Source of the DNA: Methylovulum sp.
Lineage (GTDB): Bacteria > Pseudomonadota > Gammaproteobacteria > Methylococcales > Methylomonadaceae
NCBI GenBank assembly: GCA_030653435.1
Contig: JAURZI010000135.1
Location: 1-64,000 of the forward strand
Direction of reading: 5' to 3'
Length of the DNA stretch: 64,000 bases
In this document: piece after piece, positions 44,799-54,671 of the stretch
Layout of the letters: each line of letters begins with the position of its first letter
How positions within the stretch are numbered: position 1 is the stretch's first letter
Made by a program: the position numbers and the translations under genes
Notes under the pieces: model-generated
Database searches by the model: none
What the model was told of the DNA's origin: nothing
What the model saw: only the letters and a program-made list of their open reading frames with translations

Positions 44799-46322
44799 AT
44801 GGGTGAGCAGTACGATATTCGAGTAGATAACAATACTGATTTGGGGCGTCGGCGGGTGCTTTTTTTGGCAATGTTCGGTGCCCTGGGCGGCGCTGCGACA
44901 GTTTTGGGGGGATGGCCACGGCGTTCGTTAGCAGAGGCATTGGATGCCGGCGAGGTGGCTTTGCAGGAACCGCCGGTGCTGACCAGTAGCGCAGGGGTTT
45001 TGCAGGCGGCGTTGCGGGCGACCACTAAGCCGGTGACGGTGGCGGGGCAACTCATCAGTGGTGCAATGACTTACAACGGCCATTATCCGGGGCCGACCTT
45101 ACGGGTCAAACCCGGCGACCGTATTCGTCTTAGAGTCCGCAATAACTTAACGCTGCCGGATGCCACCCCGATGGACGGCATGGATATGGCGCCGAATACC
45201 TTGAATACCCATTTTCATGGCTTGCACGTGTCGCCCTTGCCCAAGGCAGACGATATTTATCTGCAAATACCGTTTGGCGGGGTTTATGATTATGACTTTC
45301 AGGTGCCGGATAAGCATCCGGGCGGGCTCTATTGGTATCATCCTCATGTGCACGGCGTGGTGGACGCACAAATTTATGCCGGTTTGGCCGGCATGCTGCT
45401 GGTGGACGGAGGCGCCGAGCAAATTCCGGCATTGCAAGGGGTAGGGCAGCGCTTGCTGGCATTAAAGAATATCGCCATTAAAGATGGCGCATTGGCTACA
45501 GGGGTCGCGCCCGCAGAGCAACAACATACCGTGAATGGTCAGTTGTCGCCGACAATTGCGTTACGTCCCGGTGAAACCCAGCTGTGGCGGGTGGTCAATA
45601 TCGGCAATGAACCTTATTACCAGCTCAGTCTCGATGGTCATACGTTTACGGTAGTGGCTGAGGACGGCTCTATGCTTTGGGAGAGTTACAGTACCGATAC
45701 TTTATTGTTGCCGCCGGGCAAGCGTTTTGAGTTTACCGTCACCGGCGCCAAGGTTGGGCGTTATGCTTTCAGGACCTTGGGTTATGACTCCGGGCCTTAC
45801 GGCGGTTGGACTGCGGCGGAGTTGGCAACCGTGGTGGTTGCCGGCGCCAAGGATACGCCGAGGGTTGTGCCTGTGCAGTTGGGGGTGGCGCCTGCTTACC
45901 TGAATGGCCCAGTGACCAAACGTCGCGTTGTCAAGTTTAGCGAAGGTTTTTCGGCGGCGACCAATACGCCTTTTTTTGAACTCAATGGGAAGGTGTACGA
46001 GCCGTTGTCCAACGGAGCCAGAATCAAGCTCGGCACCACAGAGGAATGGCTGCTTTTCAACGATATTACACGCACCAAGGCGCAGGATGGCGCCCTTGAG
46101 GAACACCCTTTCCATATTCATGTTAACGATTTCGTCGTCATGGAAATCGATGGCAAACCGGTCAAGGCTTATGGCAGCCAGGACGTGGTCAACGTGCGTT
46201 CGGGGCAAAAAATACTGATCCGCATGGCGTTCCCTGATTTTGTCGGCAAGTCCGTATTCCACTGCCATATTCTGTTCCATGAGGACAATGGCATGATGGC
46301 CAATTTTGAGATTGTCCCATAA
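44799..46322 (+). CDS. Laccase-like multicopper oxidase, Tat-exported
   Basis: Periplasmic three-domain multicopper oxidase of 507 residues. A twin-arginine signal (LGRRRVLFLAMFG) lies near residues 18-30. Copper motifs in order: NTHFHGLHVSP, WYHPHVHG, EEHPFHIHVND, and FHCHILFHEDNGMM with the type 1 copper cysteine and axial methionine. It could oxidise phenols, Cu(I) or other metals; no methionine-rich loop of the CueO type is evident. AGAGG lies nine bases before the chosen ATG. It stands alone between the molybdate-type regulator and a MITE copy. Confidence 0.93.
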   Translation: MGEQYDIRVDNNTDLGRRRVLFLAMFGALGGAATVLGGWPRRSLAEALDAGEVALQEPPVLTSSAGVLQAALRATTKPVTVAGQLISGAMTYNGHYPGPTLRVKPGDRIRLRVRNNLTLPDATPMDGMDMAPNTLNTHFHGLHVSPLPKADDIYLQIPFGGVYDYDFQVPDKHPGGLYWYHPHVHGVVDAQIYAGLAGMLLVDGGAEQIPALQGVGQRLLALKNIAIKDGALATGVAPAEQQHTVNGQLSPTIALRPGETQLWRVVNIGNEPYYQLSLDGHTFTVVAEDGSMLWESYSTDTLLLPPGKRFEFTVTGAKVGRYAFRTLGYDSGPYGGWTAAELATVVVAGAKDTPRVVPVQLGVAPAYLNGPVTKRRVVKFSEGFSAATNTPFFELNGKVYEPLSNGARIKLGTTEEWLLFNDITRTKAQDGALEEHPFHIHVNDFVVMEIDGKPVKAYGSQDVVNVRSGQKILIRMAFPDFVGKSVFHCHILFHEDNGMMANFEIVP

Positions 46323-46386
46323 TCGTTAGTGCAGGTTATATTCGGATGCCTCGGTTGTCCAGGCCTACCTCCCACCAACGTTACTA

Positions 46387-46578
46387 CTCCTATCTGATCG
46401 AGAAAACGTCTAAGTTTTAAAAACCGGAAACGCCTACCGTCACACGAAACGTAGGGCGCGCCGCGCGCGCCTTTTCCTGTACCGAGCTGCCGATGGCACG
46501 CACAGCGCGCCCTACGGTGGGAAAAGGCTGAAAAATGACCTCTGGCAAGACTTCAACGCTTCTTGACTCAGATGGGAG
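46387..46578. mobile_element. MITE-like element, copy 2
   Basis: A 192-bp element closely similar to the one at 37713-37905. Left end CTCCTATCTGA (one mismatch) and right end TCAGATGGGAG (46568-46578) are inverted repeats, and TA flanks both ends, as expected for an IS630/Tc1-type duplication. The inner GTAGGGCG and CGCCCTAC arms are present. It lies in the 620-bp gap after the multicopper oxidase gene. Confidence 0.9.
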
Positions 46579-46590
46579 TAGCCTTGATTT

Positions 46591-46642
46591 GCAATCAGTT
46601 GTTGCATTTGTTACAAAATGTAATTAATGCAGCAACTGATGC
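46591..46642. repeat. Imperfect hairpin next to MITE copy 2
   Basis: GCAATCAGTTGTTGCATT (46591-46608) pairs, with one bulge and one wobble, with 46626-46642 over a 17-base loop. No T tract follows. The remaining interval to 46942 holds no gene that I can support; an ORF of 76 codons at 46627-46857 has no recognisable features. Confidence 0.65.
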
Positions 46643-46942
46643 GCTGTCAATCAATCCCGTCTTACCGTTACTGTGTCAAACCTTATTTATCTATCAATGT
46701 ATTATCTAGGTCTATCATGCTGGCAAGGGATTTGCTTAACTTTAGTGTTGCTTGTTTTGCGGTTATTGACTGCATAAAATACCAAAGAGTAATTTTACGA
46801 CTAGTCCTGCAAGAGTCGGTTTTGCCCGTGCTTACTGGCTACGCTGCGCTTTATTAGGGTGACATTTGGCAAACAGGCCTGTCAAAGCAAGCCGTTAAGG
46901 CTGTTGTGTTTTATTTATTCTTTGGGTTAAAGGGGATTCCTT

Positions 46943-47371
46943 ATGCAAAGCAGTTGTCGCAATCGTTTTTCAGGCACCGTCAGTGCCGTTCATCGTGGTG
47001 CAGTGAATTCAGAAGTGGTGCTGGAGATTGGCGGGGACGACCAACTCATCGCCATTATTACCAACAACAGCGTCGACGATCTGGCTTTACAGCCGGGTAA
47101 GCAGGCTTATGCGCTGATCAAGGCTCCGTGGGTCATACTGACCCGGGATGACCAGCAGTTTAAGACCAGCGCCCGCAATAGTTTGCGCGGTAAGGTGGTG
47201 AGTTGTCAGGAAGGGGCCATTAATGCGGAAGTGATTGTGGAGTTGCCCGGTGGTCAACTGGTAACCGCTATCATCACAGACGACAGTATTGAAGCGTTGG
47301 GTATAGCGGTAGGCGAAACCGTCTGTGCGCTGATTAAGGCGTCGCATATTATCCTCGCTGTTGCGCGTTAG
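46943..47371 (+). CDS. mop: Di-Mop molbindin (molybdate-binding TOBE protein)
   Basis: Cytoplasmic molybdate storage or buffering protein of 142 residues made of two tandem Mop/TOBE domains. Each starts with N-x-(F/L)-x-G-x-V (residues 7-13 and about 77-83) and ends AYALIKAPWVIL or CALIKASHIIL. The ATG at 46943 has AAGGGG seven bases upstream. It is just before modA on the same strand, so it is likely part of the molybdate transport operon. Confidence 0.92.
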   Translation: MQSSCRNRFSGTVSAVHRGAVNSEVVLEIGGDDQLIAIITNNSVDDLALQPGKQAYALIKAPWVILTRDDQQFKTSARNSLRGKVVSCQEGAINAEVIVELPGGQLVTAIITDDSIEALGIAVGETVCALIKASHIILAVAR

Positions 47372-47398
47372 TTATTTGAATCATTTTGGGGGTTGCTT

Positions 47399-48172
47399 AT
47401 GTTATTACAGTTGATGAGGCGTTTATTGTTGATGCTGGTTATATTATTGCCCGCCTCAAATGTGTTGGCTGCCCAGGTTTTGGTTGCGGTGGCTTCCAAT
47501 TTTACCAAACCCATGGAAGAAATTGCCGCCGAGTTTAAACAATCCACCGGCCATAGTGCCGAGTTATCGTTTGGCGCGTCCGGCAAATTTGTAGCACAAA
47601 TTGAAAATGGTGCGCCGTTTCAGGTATTTTTGTCGGCGGATGAAAAAAAACCGGAAAAACTGACCGAATCGGGCTTTGCCGTCGTCGGTACCCGCTTTAC
47701 CTACGCGGTGGGAAAGCTGGTGTTATGGTCGGCTAAACCCGGTTATGTCGATGCGGAAGGTAAAGTGTTATCAACAGGCACATTTAAACATCTGGCGATA
47801 GCCGATCCGAAGCTCGCGCCTTACGGTGCTGCGGCGCTGGAGGTATTAAAAGCTTTGGGCCTGGAGGAGCGGACGAGACCATTGCTGGTGCTGGGAGAAA
47901 ACATTTCCCAAGCTCAGCAGTTTATCAGTACCGGCAATGCCGAGCTGGGATTTATCGCGCTGTCTCAGGTTATCAAGGATGGTAAAATCGGCGAGGGTTC
48001 GGGCTGGATTATTCCATCGGATAAATATGCGCTTATTCGCCAGGATGCGGTCTTGTTGAAAACCGGTGTTGACAACCCTGCCGCACACGCCTTGCTGGAG
48101 TATTTGAAATCCGCTAAGGCTTTGGCCATTATTGAAAAATATGGTTATGGCTTGCCAAAAAATCAGCCTTAA
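47399..48172 (+). CDS. modA: Molybdate ABC transporter substrate-binding protein ModA
   Basis: Periplasmic molybdate-binding protein of 257 residues. The signal peptide (residues 1-24) ends at VLA-AQ. VAVASNFTKPMEEIAAEF, LSFGASGKFVAQIENGAPFQVFLSAD and the GFIALSQV segment are family hallmarks. The ATG at 47399 has a G-rich site (47386-47392) upstream; a TTG at 47393 adds two residues. A hairpin-rich 175-bp gap separates it from modB. Confidence 0.95.
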   Translation: MLLQLMRRLLLMLVILLPASNVLAAQVLVAVASNFTKPMEEIAAEFKQSTGHSAELSFGASGKFVAQIENGAPFQVFLSADEKKPEKLTESGFAVVGTRFTYAVGKLVLWSAKPGYVDAEGKVLSTGTFKHLAIADPKLAPYGAAALEVLKALGLEERTRPLLVLGENISQAQQFISTGNAELGFIALSQVIKDGKIGEGSGWIIPSDKYALIRQDAVLLKTGVDNPAAHALLEYLKSAKALAIIEKYGYGLPKNQP

Positions 48173-48181
48173 TACGTGTTA

Positions 48182-48234
48182 TGCGACAAGGGCGCGCCAT
48201 ACTTCCTGGGGCATAAATGCGCGGCTTTGTCGCA
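48182..48234. repeat. Hairpin in the modA-modB gap
   Basis: TGCGACAA (48182-48189) pairs with TTGTCGCA (48227-48234), with partly matching GC-rich arms inside. A second GC-rich self-complementary stretch follows near 48281-48296. These could uncouple ModA from ModBC levels. Confidence 0.55.
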
Positions 48235-48347
48235 GCCAGGGATTATATCGATACGCTTAGTCTCAACGCTCTTCATCTATGGCGCGCGCGGCGCGCTTTA
48301 CGCAACACCGCTTTAAATCGTCAAAACGTTTATCCCCAGGAGAAAGC

Positions 48348-49031
48348 ATGCTGAGCGAAGTCGATATTGCCGCATTACTGCTGACACTCAAAGTAGCCGG
48401 CATTGCTACGGTGTTGCTATTGATTTTCGGCACACCTATAGCGTGGTGGCTGGTACGCACGCCATCGCGCTGGAAAGGCGTTGTCAATGCTTTGGTGGCA
48501 TTGCCGCTGGTGCTGCCGCCGACAGTATTGGGCTTTTATTTGCTGGTGCTGATGGGCCCTTACGGCCCGGTCGGTCGTTTCACGGCTGAAGTGGGCCTGG
48601 GAACCTTGCCGTTCACGTTTGGCGGTGTGATCGTGGCGTCGGTTTTATATTCGCTGCCTTTTGTCGTGCAGCCCTTGCAGACGGCTTTCGCGGCTATCGG
48701 TGAGCGGCCGCTGGAAGTTGCCGCTACCTTGCGCGCAGGTCCTCTGGATACGTTTTTCAGCGTGGTCGTGCCGTTGGCGCGCCCCGGTTTTATGACTGCC
48801 ACGGTGTTGGGGTTTGCACATACAGTCGGTGAATTCGGCGTGGTTTTGATGGTGGGTGGAAATATTCCCGGCAAGACGCGGGTGGTATCGGTACAAATCT
48901 ACAATCATGTGGAGGCGATGGAGTATGCTCAGGCGCATGGGTTGGCGGCATGCCTACTGGCCTTTTCTTTTGTTGTGCTGCTGCTGCTGTATGGCGTGAA
49001 TCCGAAGCCGGGGCGGCGTTATGGGCAATAA
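48348..49031 (+). CDS. modB: Molybdate ABC transporter permease ModB
   Basis: Inner-membrane permease of 227 residues with about five helices. The EAA loop that contacts ModC is seen around [21 protein letters not shown], and [21 protein letters not shown] is typical. The ATG at 48348 has AGGAG six bases upstream; the in-frame start at 48279 is unlikely. It overlaps modC by 11 bases. Confidence 0.95.
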   Translation: MLSEVDIAALLLTLKVAGIATVLLLIFGTPIAWWLVRTPSRWKGVVNALVALPLVLPPTVLGFYLLVLMGPYGPVGRFTAEVGLGTLPFTFGGVIVASVLYSLPFVVQPLQTAFAAIGERPLEVAATLRAGPLDTFFSVVVPLARPGFMTATVLGFAHTVGEFGVVLMVGGNIPGKTRVVSVQIYNHVEAMEYAQAHGLAACLLAFSFVVLLLLYGVNPKPGRRYGQ

Positions 49032-50103
49032 GCTGCGGCTACGTTTTAACATCAGCTATCCGGGGTTTGCGCTCGATGTCGATCTTGAGCTGCCGGGGCG
49101 TGGTATTACGGCGCTGTTCGGACATTCCGGTTCAGGCAAAACGACGTGCCTGAGAGCCGTAGCCGGTTTGGAGCGGGCTGCCGATGGTTATCTCGAAGTC
49201 AACGGCGAAGTCTGGCAGGATGGCGGCAAAGGGACTTTTGTGCCTACGCATAGGCGCGCTTTGGGGTATGTGTTTCAGGAAGCCAGTCTGTTTTCGCATC
49301 TTTCCGTGCGTGATAACCTTAATTACGGCTTGAAACGCAGTGCAGCAAAAGCCCAGGGTGTGCGCTTCGAACAAGCGGTCGAATGGCTGGATATTGCCGC
49401 TTTGCTGGGGCGTCGGCCTGAGCATTTGTCGGGCGGCGAGCGGCAGCGCGTCGCCATAGCCAGGGCGTTGTTGTCCAAGCCGCGTCTGCTGTTATTCGAT
49501 GAGCCCTTGGCGGCTCTGGATCTTAAACGCAAGGCCGAAATTCTGCCCTATCTGGAACGGCTGCACGATACGCTCGATATTCCTATGCTATATGTCAGCC
49601 ATTCCCCCGATGAAGTCGCACGCCTGGCCGATCATCTGGTATTGCTGGCTGAAGGCAAAGCCGTAGCGTCGGGGCCATTGCAGGAAACATTGGCGCGTAT
49701 CGATTTGCCCGCAGTATTTGCGGATGATGCGGGGGTTGTGATTGATGCCGTCATCGGCGGACATGATGATAACGACCATCTTAGTCGTCTGGATTTTGCA
49801 GGCGGGACCATTTATGTCAGCCGACAGGCTAAGCCTCTGGGGCGTAACGTGCGTTGCCGCATTCATGCACGGGATGTCAGCCTTAATCTGGAACATATGG
49901 ATAACAGTAGCATTTTAAATATTATTCGGGCCAACGTGGTCGCGGTGGCGGATACCGACAACCCCGCCAATGTGCTGGTGCGTCTGGATGCGGCAGGTAC
50001 GCCGCTATTGGCACGGATTACCCGGCGCTCATTGCAGCATCTGGCAATTAGGCCTGGAGTGGGGCTTTGGGCGCAGATCAAGGCGGTGGCTTTGCTCGGA
50101 TGA
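49021..50103 (+). CDS. modC: Molybdate ABC transporter ATPase ModC
   Basis: ATP-binding protein of 360 residues. Walker A is GHSGSGKTT, signature [15 protein letters not shown], Walker [13 protein letters not shown], and the switch histidine is in YVSHSPDE. The C-terminal third (about 290-360) is a TOBE domain ([19 protein letters not shown]) that binds molybdate, as in typical ModC. It overlaps modB and ends the mop-modABC run. Confidence 0.96.
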   Translation: MGNKLRLRFNISYPGFALDVDLELPGRGITALFGHSGSGKTTCLRAVAGLERAADGYLEVNGEVWQDGGKGTFVPTHRRALGYVFQEASLFSHLSVRDNLNYGLKRSAAKAQGVRFEQAVEWLDIAALLGRRPEHLSGGERQRVAIARALLSKPRLLLFDEPLAALDLKRKAEILPYLERLHDTLDIPMLYVSHSPDEVARLADHLVLLAEGKAVASGPLQETLARIDLPAVFADDAGVVIDAVIGGHDDNDHLSRLDFAGGTIYVSRQAKPLGRNVRCRIHARDVSLNLEHMDNSSILNIIRANVVAVADTDNPANVLVRLDAAGTPLLARITRRSLQHLAIRPGVGLWAQIKAVALLG

Positions 50104-50213
50104 AGCCTGTGCGGCAGGCTGCGTATTACCCTGATATGACAGGGTGTTTTTTAAATCAGATCAGTGTATTATCCGATTTCACCTGAAAATTATAACAATA
50201 TTGAGGAGGAATT

Positions 50214-50420
50214 ATGGGTGATGTTACTGAGTTGTTTGTGGTCATGTTTCTGGTCGCCGCAGCGGCCTTTGCGCCATTAGGCTATTTTATCTATAGGTTC
50301 ACGAAAAATAACGCCAAGCCTTTGGGGGAAACGGAACCGCATGGCGATAGCCCGTCATTTGTCAATGAGTTGGCGGAGACGGCTATCCATTTTGTTAAAA
50401 GTAAGCTGGCTAAAAAATAA
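50214..50420 (+). CDS. Small single-helix membrane protein
   Basis: Protein of 68 residues with one membrane helix (ELFVVMFLVAAAAFAPLGYFIYRF) and a polar tail that ends in a lysine-rich helix (VKSKLAKK). I do not recognise a family. The ribosome site is excellent (GAGGAGGAATT before the ATG), which supports that it is real. It lies 110 bases after modC on the same strand. Confidence 0.7.
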   Translation: MGDVTELFVVMFLVAAAAFAPLGYFIYRFTKNNAKPLGETEPHGDSPSFVNELAETAIHFVKSKLAKK

Positions 50421-50442
50421 CGCCATCGTCACTGAAAGGCAT

Positions 50443-50542
50443 AAAACCACGAAGCGCATAAGATTCACGAATGCTTGCAAGGGGGGTAGGGCTCTGTTTC
50501 GGCAATTCCGCACTTGCAGTGATTTGTGCACTTCGTGGTTTT
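50443..50542. repeat. 100-bp element with perfect 12-bp inverted ends
   Basis: AAAACCACGAAG (50443-50454) and CTTCGTGGTTTT (50531-50542) are exact inverted repeats around a 76-base centre with no coding potential. The arms resemble dispersed CCACGAAG repeats known in many bacterial genomes. It lies between the small membrane gene and moeB. Confidence 0.75.
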
Positions 50543-50569
50543 AATCAATCTGCCCGTCTGGGCCGCATC

Positions 50570-51316
50570 CTAACCGCTTGCACAGCTTGGGCAAGCCGGA
50601 TTTTTTTTCAGTTTCATGGTATTGAATTCCATCGTTAAACCGTCGATCAGCAATAAGCGCCCGGTCAGCGTGTTACCTTTGCCTATTATCAGCTTGATCG
50701 CTTCCAAGGCCTGAATACTGCCGACTATGCCGGTAATCGGCGCAATAACGCCGTTGTTGGCGCAATTTTGCGCTTCTTCGCCATTACTGTGGTACAGACA
50801 GTTGTAGCACGGGCTATTATTTTTGCCAGGCGTGTATACCGACACCTGGCCTTCAAAACGTATTGCCGCGCCCGAAACCAACGGGGTTTTATGGTTGACG
50901 CACGCCTTATTGATAGCAAAACGGGTGGCAAAATTATCGCAGCAATCCAGCACCACATCGGCATTAATGACCTCTTTTTCAAGCTGTTCGCCAGTCAATC
51001 GCTGTTTTACCGCAATAACATTGATCTCAGGATTTAATTTATTCAGCGTTTGTCGGCTTGAAATAACTTTATCCATCCCTATATCAGGTGTGTGATGAGC
51101 AATCTGTCTCTGTAAATTGGATAAGTCCACGATGTCATCGTCATAAATCGTGATATTGCCGACACCTGCGGCTGCAAGATAAATGGAGGCGGGGGAACCT
51201 AAGCCTCCGACGCCAACGATTAACACTTTGGCGTCCAAGAGTTTTTGCTGGCCGTCTATATCGCAAGTCGGCAGCATGATTTGACGGCTATAGCGTAGTA
51301 ATTGGTTATCGTTCAT
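50570..51316 (-). CDS. moeB: Molybdopterin-synthase adenylyltransferase MoeB/ThiF-type
   Basis: E1-like adenylyltransferase of 248 residues. The ATP-binding motif is VLIVGVGGLGSPASIYLAAAG, with DLSNLQRQIAH and the DCCDNFATRF segment. Zinc cysteines lie at PCYNCLYH and the C-terminal PACPSCASG. MoeB activates the MoaD C terminus in Moco synthesis; ThiF does the same for ThiS. The full 248-residue length and the neighbouring molybdate genes favour MoeB. It is divergent from groES. Confidence 0.93.
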   Translation of the reverse strand: MNDNQLLRYSRQIMLPTCDIDGQQKLLDAKVLIVGVGGLGSPASIYLAAAGVGNITIYDDDIVDLSNLQRQIAHHTPDIGMDKVISSRQTLNKLNPEINVIAVKQRLTGEQLEKEVINADVVLDCCDNFATRFAINKACVNHKTPLVSGAAIRFEGQVSVYTPGKNNSPCYNCLYHSNGEEAQNCANNGVIAPITGIVGSIQALEAIKLIIGKGNTLTGRLLLIDGLTMEFNTMKLKKNPACPSCASG

Positions 51317-51362
51317 AAGTCAGGGTATTTATGGTGGATGATGCGCGATGATGCCAAAGAAC

Positions 51363-51390
51363 TTGACACACTGCAAAAGCTCATTATCAT
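51363..51390 (+). promoter_or_regulatory. Sigma-70 promoter of groES-groEL
   Basis: TTGACA (51363-51368) and TATCAT (51385-51390) are 16 bases apart, immediately upstream of the CIRCE operator. No sigma-32-type promoter was clear. Confidence 0.75.
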
Positions 51391-51416
51391 TAGCACTCAC
51401 AGCGGTAGAGTGCCAA
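51390..51416. promoter_or_regulatory. CIRCE operator (HrcA site)
   Basis: TTAGCACTC (51390-51398), nine bases, then GAGTGCCAA (51408-51416) matches the CIRCE inverted repeat TTAGCACTC-N9-GAGTGCTAA with one change. It abuts the minus-ten box, so HrcA binding would block the promoter. The hrcA gene is not in the window. Confidence 0.93.
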
Positions 51417-51455
51417 TAATTTTTTCAACCTTTAATTTAATGTTAGGAGATATAG

Positions 51456-51743
51456 ATGAATATACGTCCGTTACACGATAGAGTGATAGTCAAACGTGTT
51501 GAAGAAGAAACGACGACACTAGGCGGCATCGTATTGCCGGGTTCGGCAGCAGAAAAGCCAAGCCAAGGCGTGGTGCTGGCCGTAGGCAATGGCAAAGCGC
51601 TGGATAACGGTACTGTGCGTGCTTTGGAAGTCAAAGTCGGCGACAAAATATTATTCGGTAAATACGCGGGTAACGAAGTTAAAGTTGACGGCGAAGACCT
51701 TATCGTTATGCGTGAAGAAGACATTATGGGCGTTTTAGGCTAA
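51456..51743 (+). CDS. groES: Co-chaperonin GroES
   Basis: Chaperonin cap protein of 95 residues, the usual length. [34 protein letters not shown] (mobile loop) and [16 protein letters not shown] are diagnostic. TAGGAGA lies 6-7 bases before the ATG. It is controlled by the CIRCE promoter just upstream and cotranscribed with groEL. Confidence 0.99.
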   Translation: MNIRPLHDRVIVKRVEEETTTLGGIVLPGSAAEKPSQGVVLAVGNGKALDNGTVRALEVKVGDKILFGKYAGNEVKVDGEDLIVMREEDIMGVLG

Positions 51744-51780
51744 GCCTGGACGTTTCAAGATTTCGCTTACTTCATAATAA

Positions 51781-53466
<1,686 letters not shown>

Positions 53467-53497
53467 TCTTGCCGTTTTAGGCCTTTACCCTAAACGT

Positions 53498-53536
53498 AAA
53501 GCCCCCGTTGCTGAAAAAGCAGCGGGGGCTTTTTTG
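53498..53536 (+). terminator. Rho-independent terminator of groES-groEL
   Basis: AAAGCCCCCGTTGCT (53498-53512) pairs with AGCAGCGGGGGCTTT (53518-53532), with one G-T wobble and a GAAAA loop, and runs into T residues. Confidence 0.95.
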
Positions 53537-53571
53537 TGACTATGGGTTATGCCAGCGACTTGGGCAGTGGG

Positions 53572-54543
53572 TTAAACCACCCTGTCTTCCGGCTCCCGCC
53601 CTGTAAAAAAGGCGGCGATATTACTGAGCACACGATTGCCCATAGCCGTTCGTGTTTCTTCGCTTGCGCTGCCGATATGCGGTAACAGGGCAATATTGTC
53701 CAGCGTTAAAAAGCCTGGGTTTAAATGGGGTTCGCCTTCAAACACATCCAAACCTGCACCCGCTATCCAACCTTCCTTGAGCGCTTTAATCAGTGCGTTG
53801 CTGTCAACCACGTCGCCGCGCGCGGTGTTGATTAAATGTGCCGATGGGCGCATTAATTTCAAGCGCTGTTCGTTGATCAAATGTTTGGTGGCAGGGCTAC
53901 CGGGGCAATGTAATGAAACGAAATGCGCTTCGGACAATAATTCTTCAACCGTCCCGCAACGTATAGCCTGCAATTCGTCGACTATTGCCTGTTCAGGCGC
54001 GGACGGCACATAAAACAGGATTTTCATGCCGAAGCCGTGATGGGCTTTTCGCGCCATCGCCTGGGCGATGCGTCCGAAACCGACCAGTCCTAAGGTCTTG
54101 CCGGTCACTTTTTGGCCTAATAATTGGGTGGGTCCCCAGCCTGTCCATTGCCCGCTGAGTATCATGCGCTCGGCTTCAGATGCGCGACGCGCCGACATCA
54201 GCAGTAATAGCATGGCAATATCGGCGGTGCAGTCGGTCAAGACATGCGGCGTGTTGGTGACGACCAGGCCCTGTTCCTTCGCGGCGTTAACGTCGATATT
54301 ATTGTAGCCGACCCCAAAATTGCCGATGATTTTAACGCGGCGGTTTTCTACGCCGATAATGTCGGCGGTAATCGGGTCGGTGACGGTAGGTAACAGCGCA
54401 TCGGCCGTTTGCATCGCGAGTTTTAATGCCTCAAGGCTCATCGGTATGTCAGATTCGTTTAACTGAACATCGTAATGGGCTTTGAGTTGGGATTCGACTT
54501 CGGCAGGCCAGCGGCGGGTGACGACGACTTTGGGTTTGTTCAT
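53572..54543 (-). CDS. hprA: Hydroxypyruvate/glyoxylate reductase (D-2-hydroxyacid dehydrogenase)
   Basis: NAD(P)H enzyme of 323 residues that reduces hydroxypyruvate to D-glycerate in the serine cycle. The nucleotide fold is GKTLGLVGFGRIAQAMARKA, catalytic Arg is in INTARGDVVD, Glu in DVFEGEPHLNPGF, and His in LPHIGSASEETR. It lies 128 bases after sga on the same strand, the aminotransferase that supplies hydroxypyruvate. The sequence is of the GyaR-like glyoxylate-reductase branch, so glyoxylate may also be used. Confidence 0.92.
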   Translation of the reverse strand: MNKPKVVVTRRWPAEVESQLKAHYDVQLNESDIPMSLEALKLAMQTADALLPTVTDPITADIIGVENRRVKIIGNFGVGYNNIDVNAAKEQGLVVTNTPHVLTDCTADIAMLLLLMSARRASEAERMILSGQWTGWGPTQLLGQKVTGKTLGLVGFGRIAQAMARKAHHGFGMKILFYVPSAPEQAIVDELQAIRCGTVEELLSEAHFVSLHCPGSPATKHLINEQRLKLMRPSAHLINTARGDVVDSNALIKALKEGWIAGAGLDVFEGEPHLNPGFLTLDNIALLPHIGSASEETRTAMGNRVLSNIAAFFTGREPEDRVV

Positions 54544-54671
54544 AAGCGATTCTCCACGCTATATAAGCTGGATTGGTATAACCCAATCCAACAACGGTAG
54601 CCACCTAGACCCAATAACGGGTTTGCTAAAGCTGGTCCGGGTGGGTTGTGCAAGGGAGGTGTCCGTAACAA

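Noticed and set aside
46627-46857. Plus-strand ORF of 76 codons after the multicopper oxidase
   Set aside because: It starts inside a hairpin, has no family features and no ribosome site.
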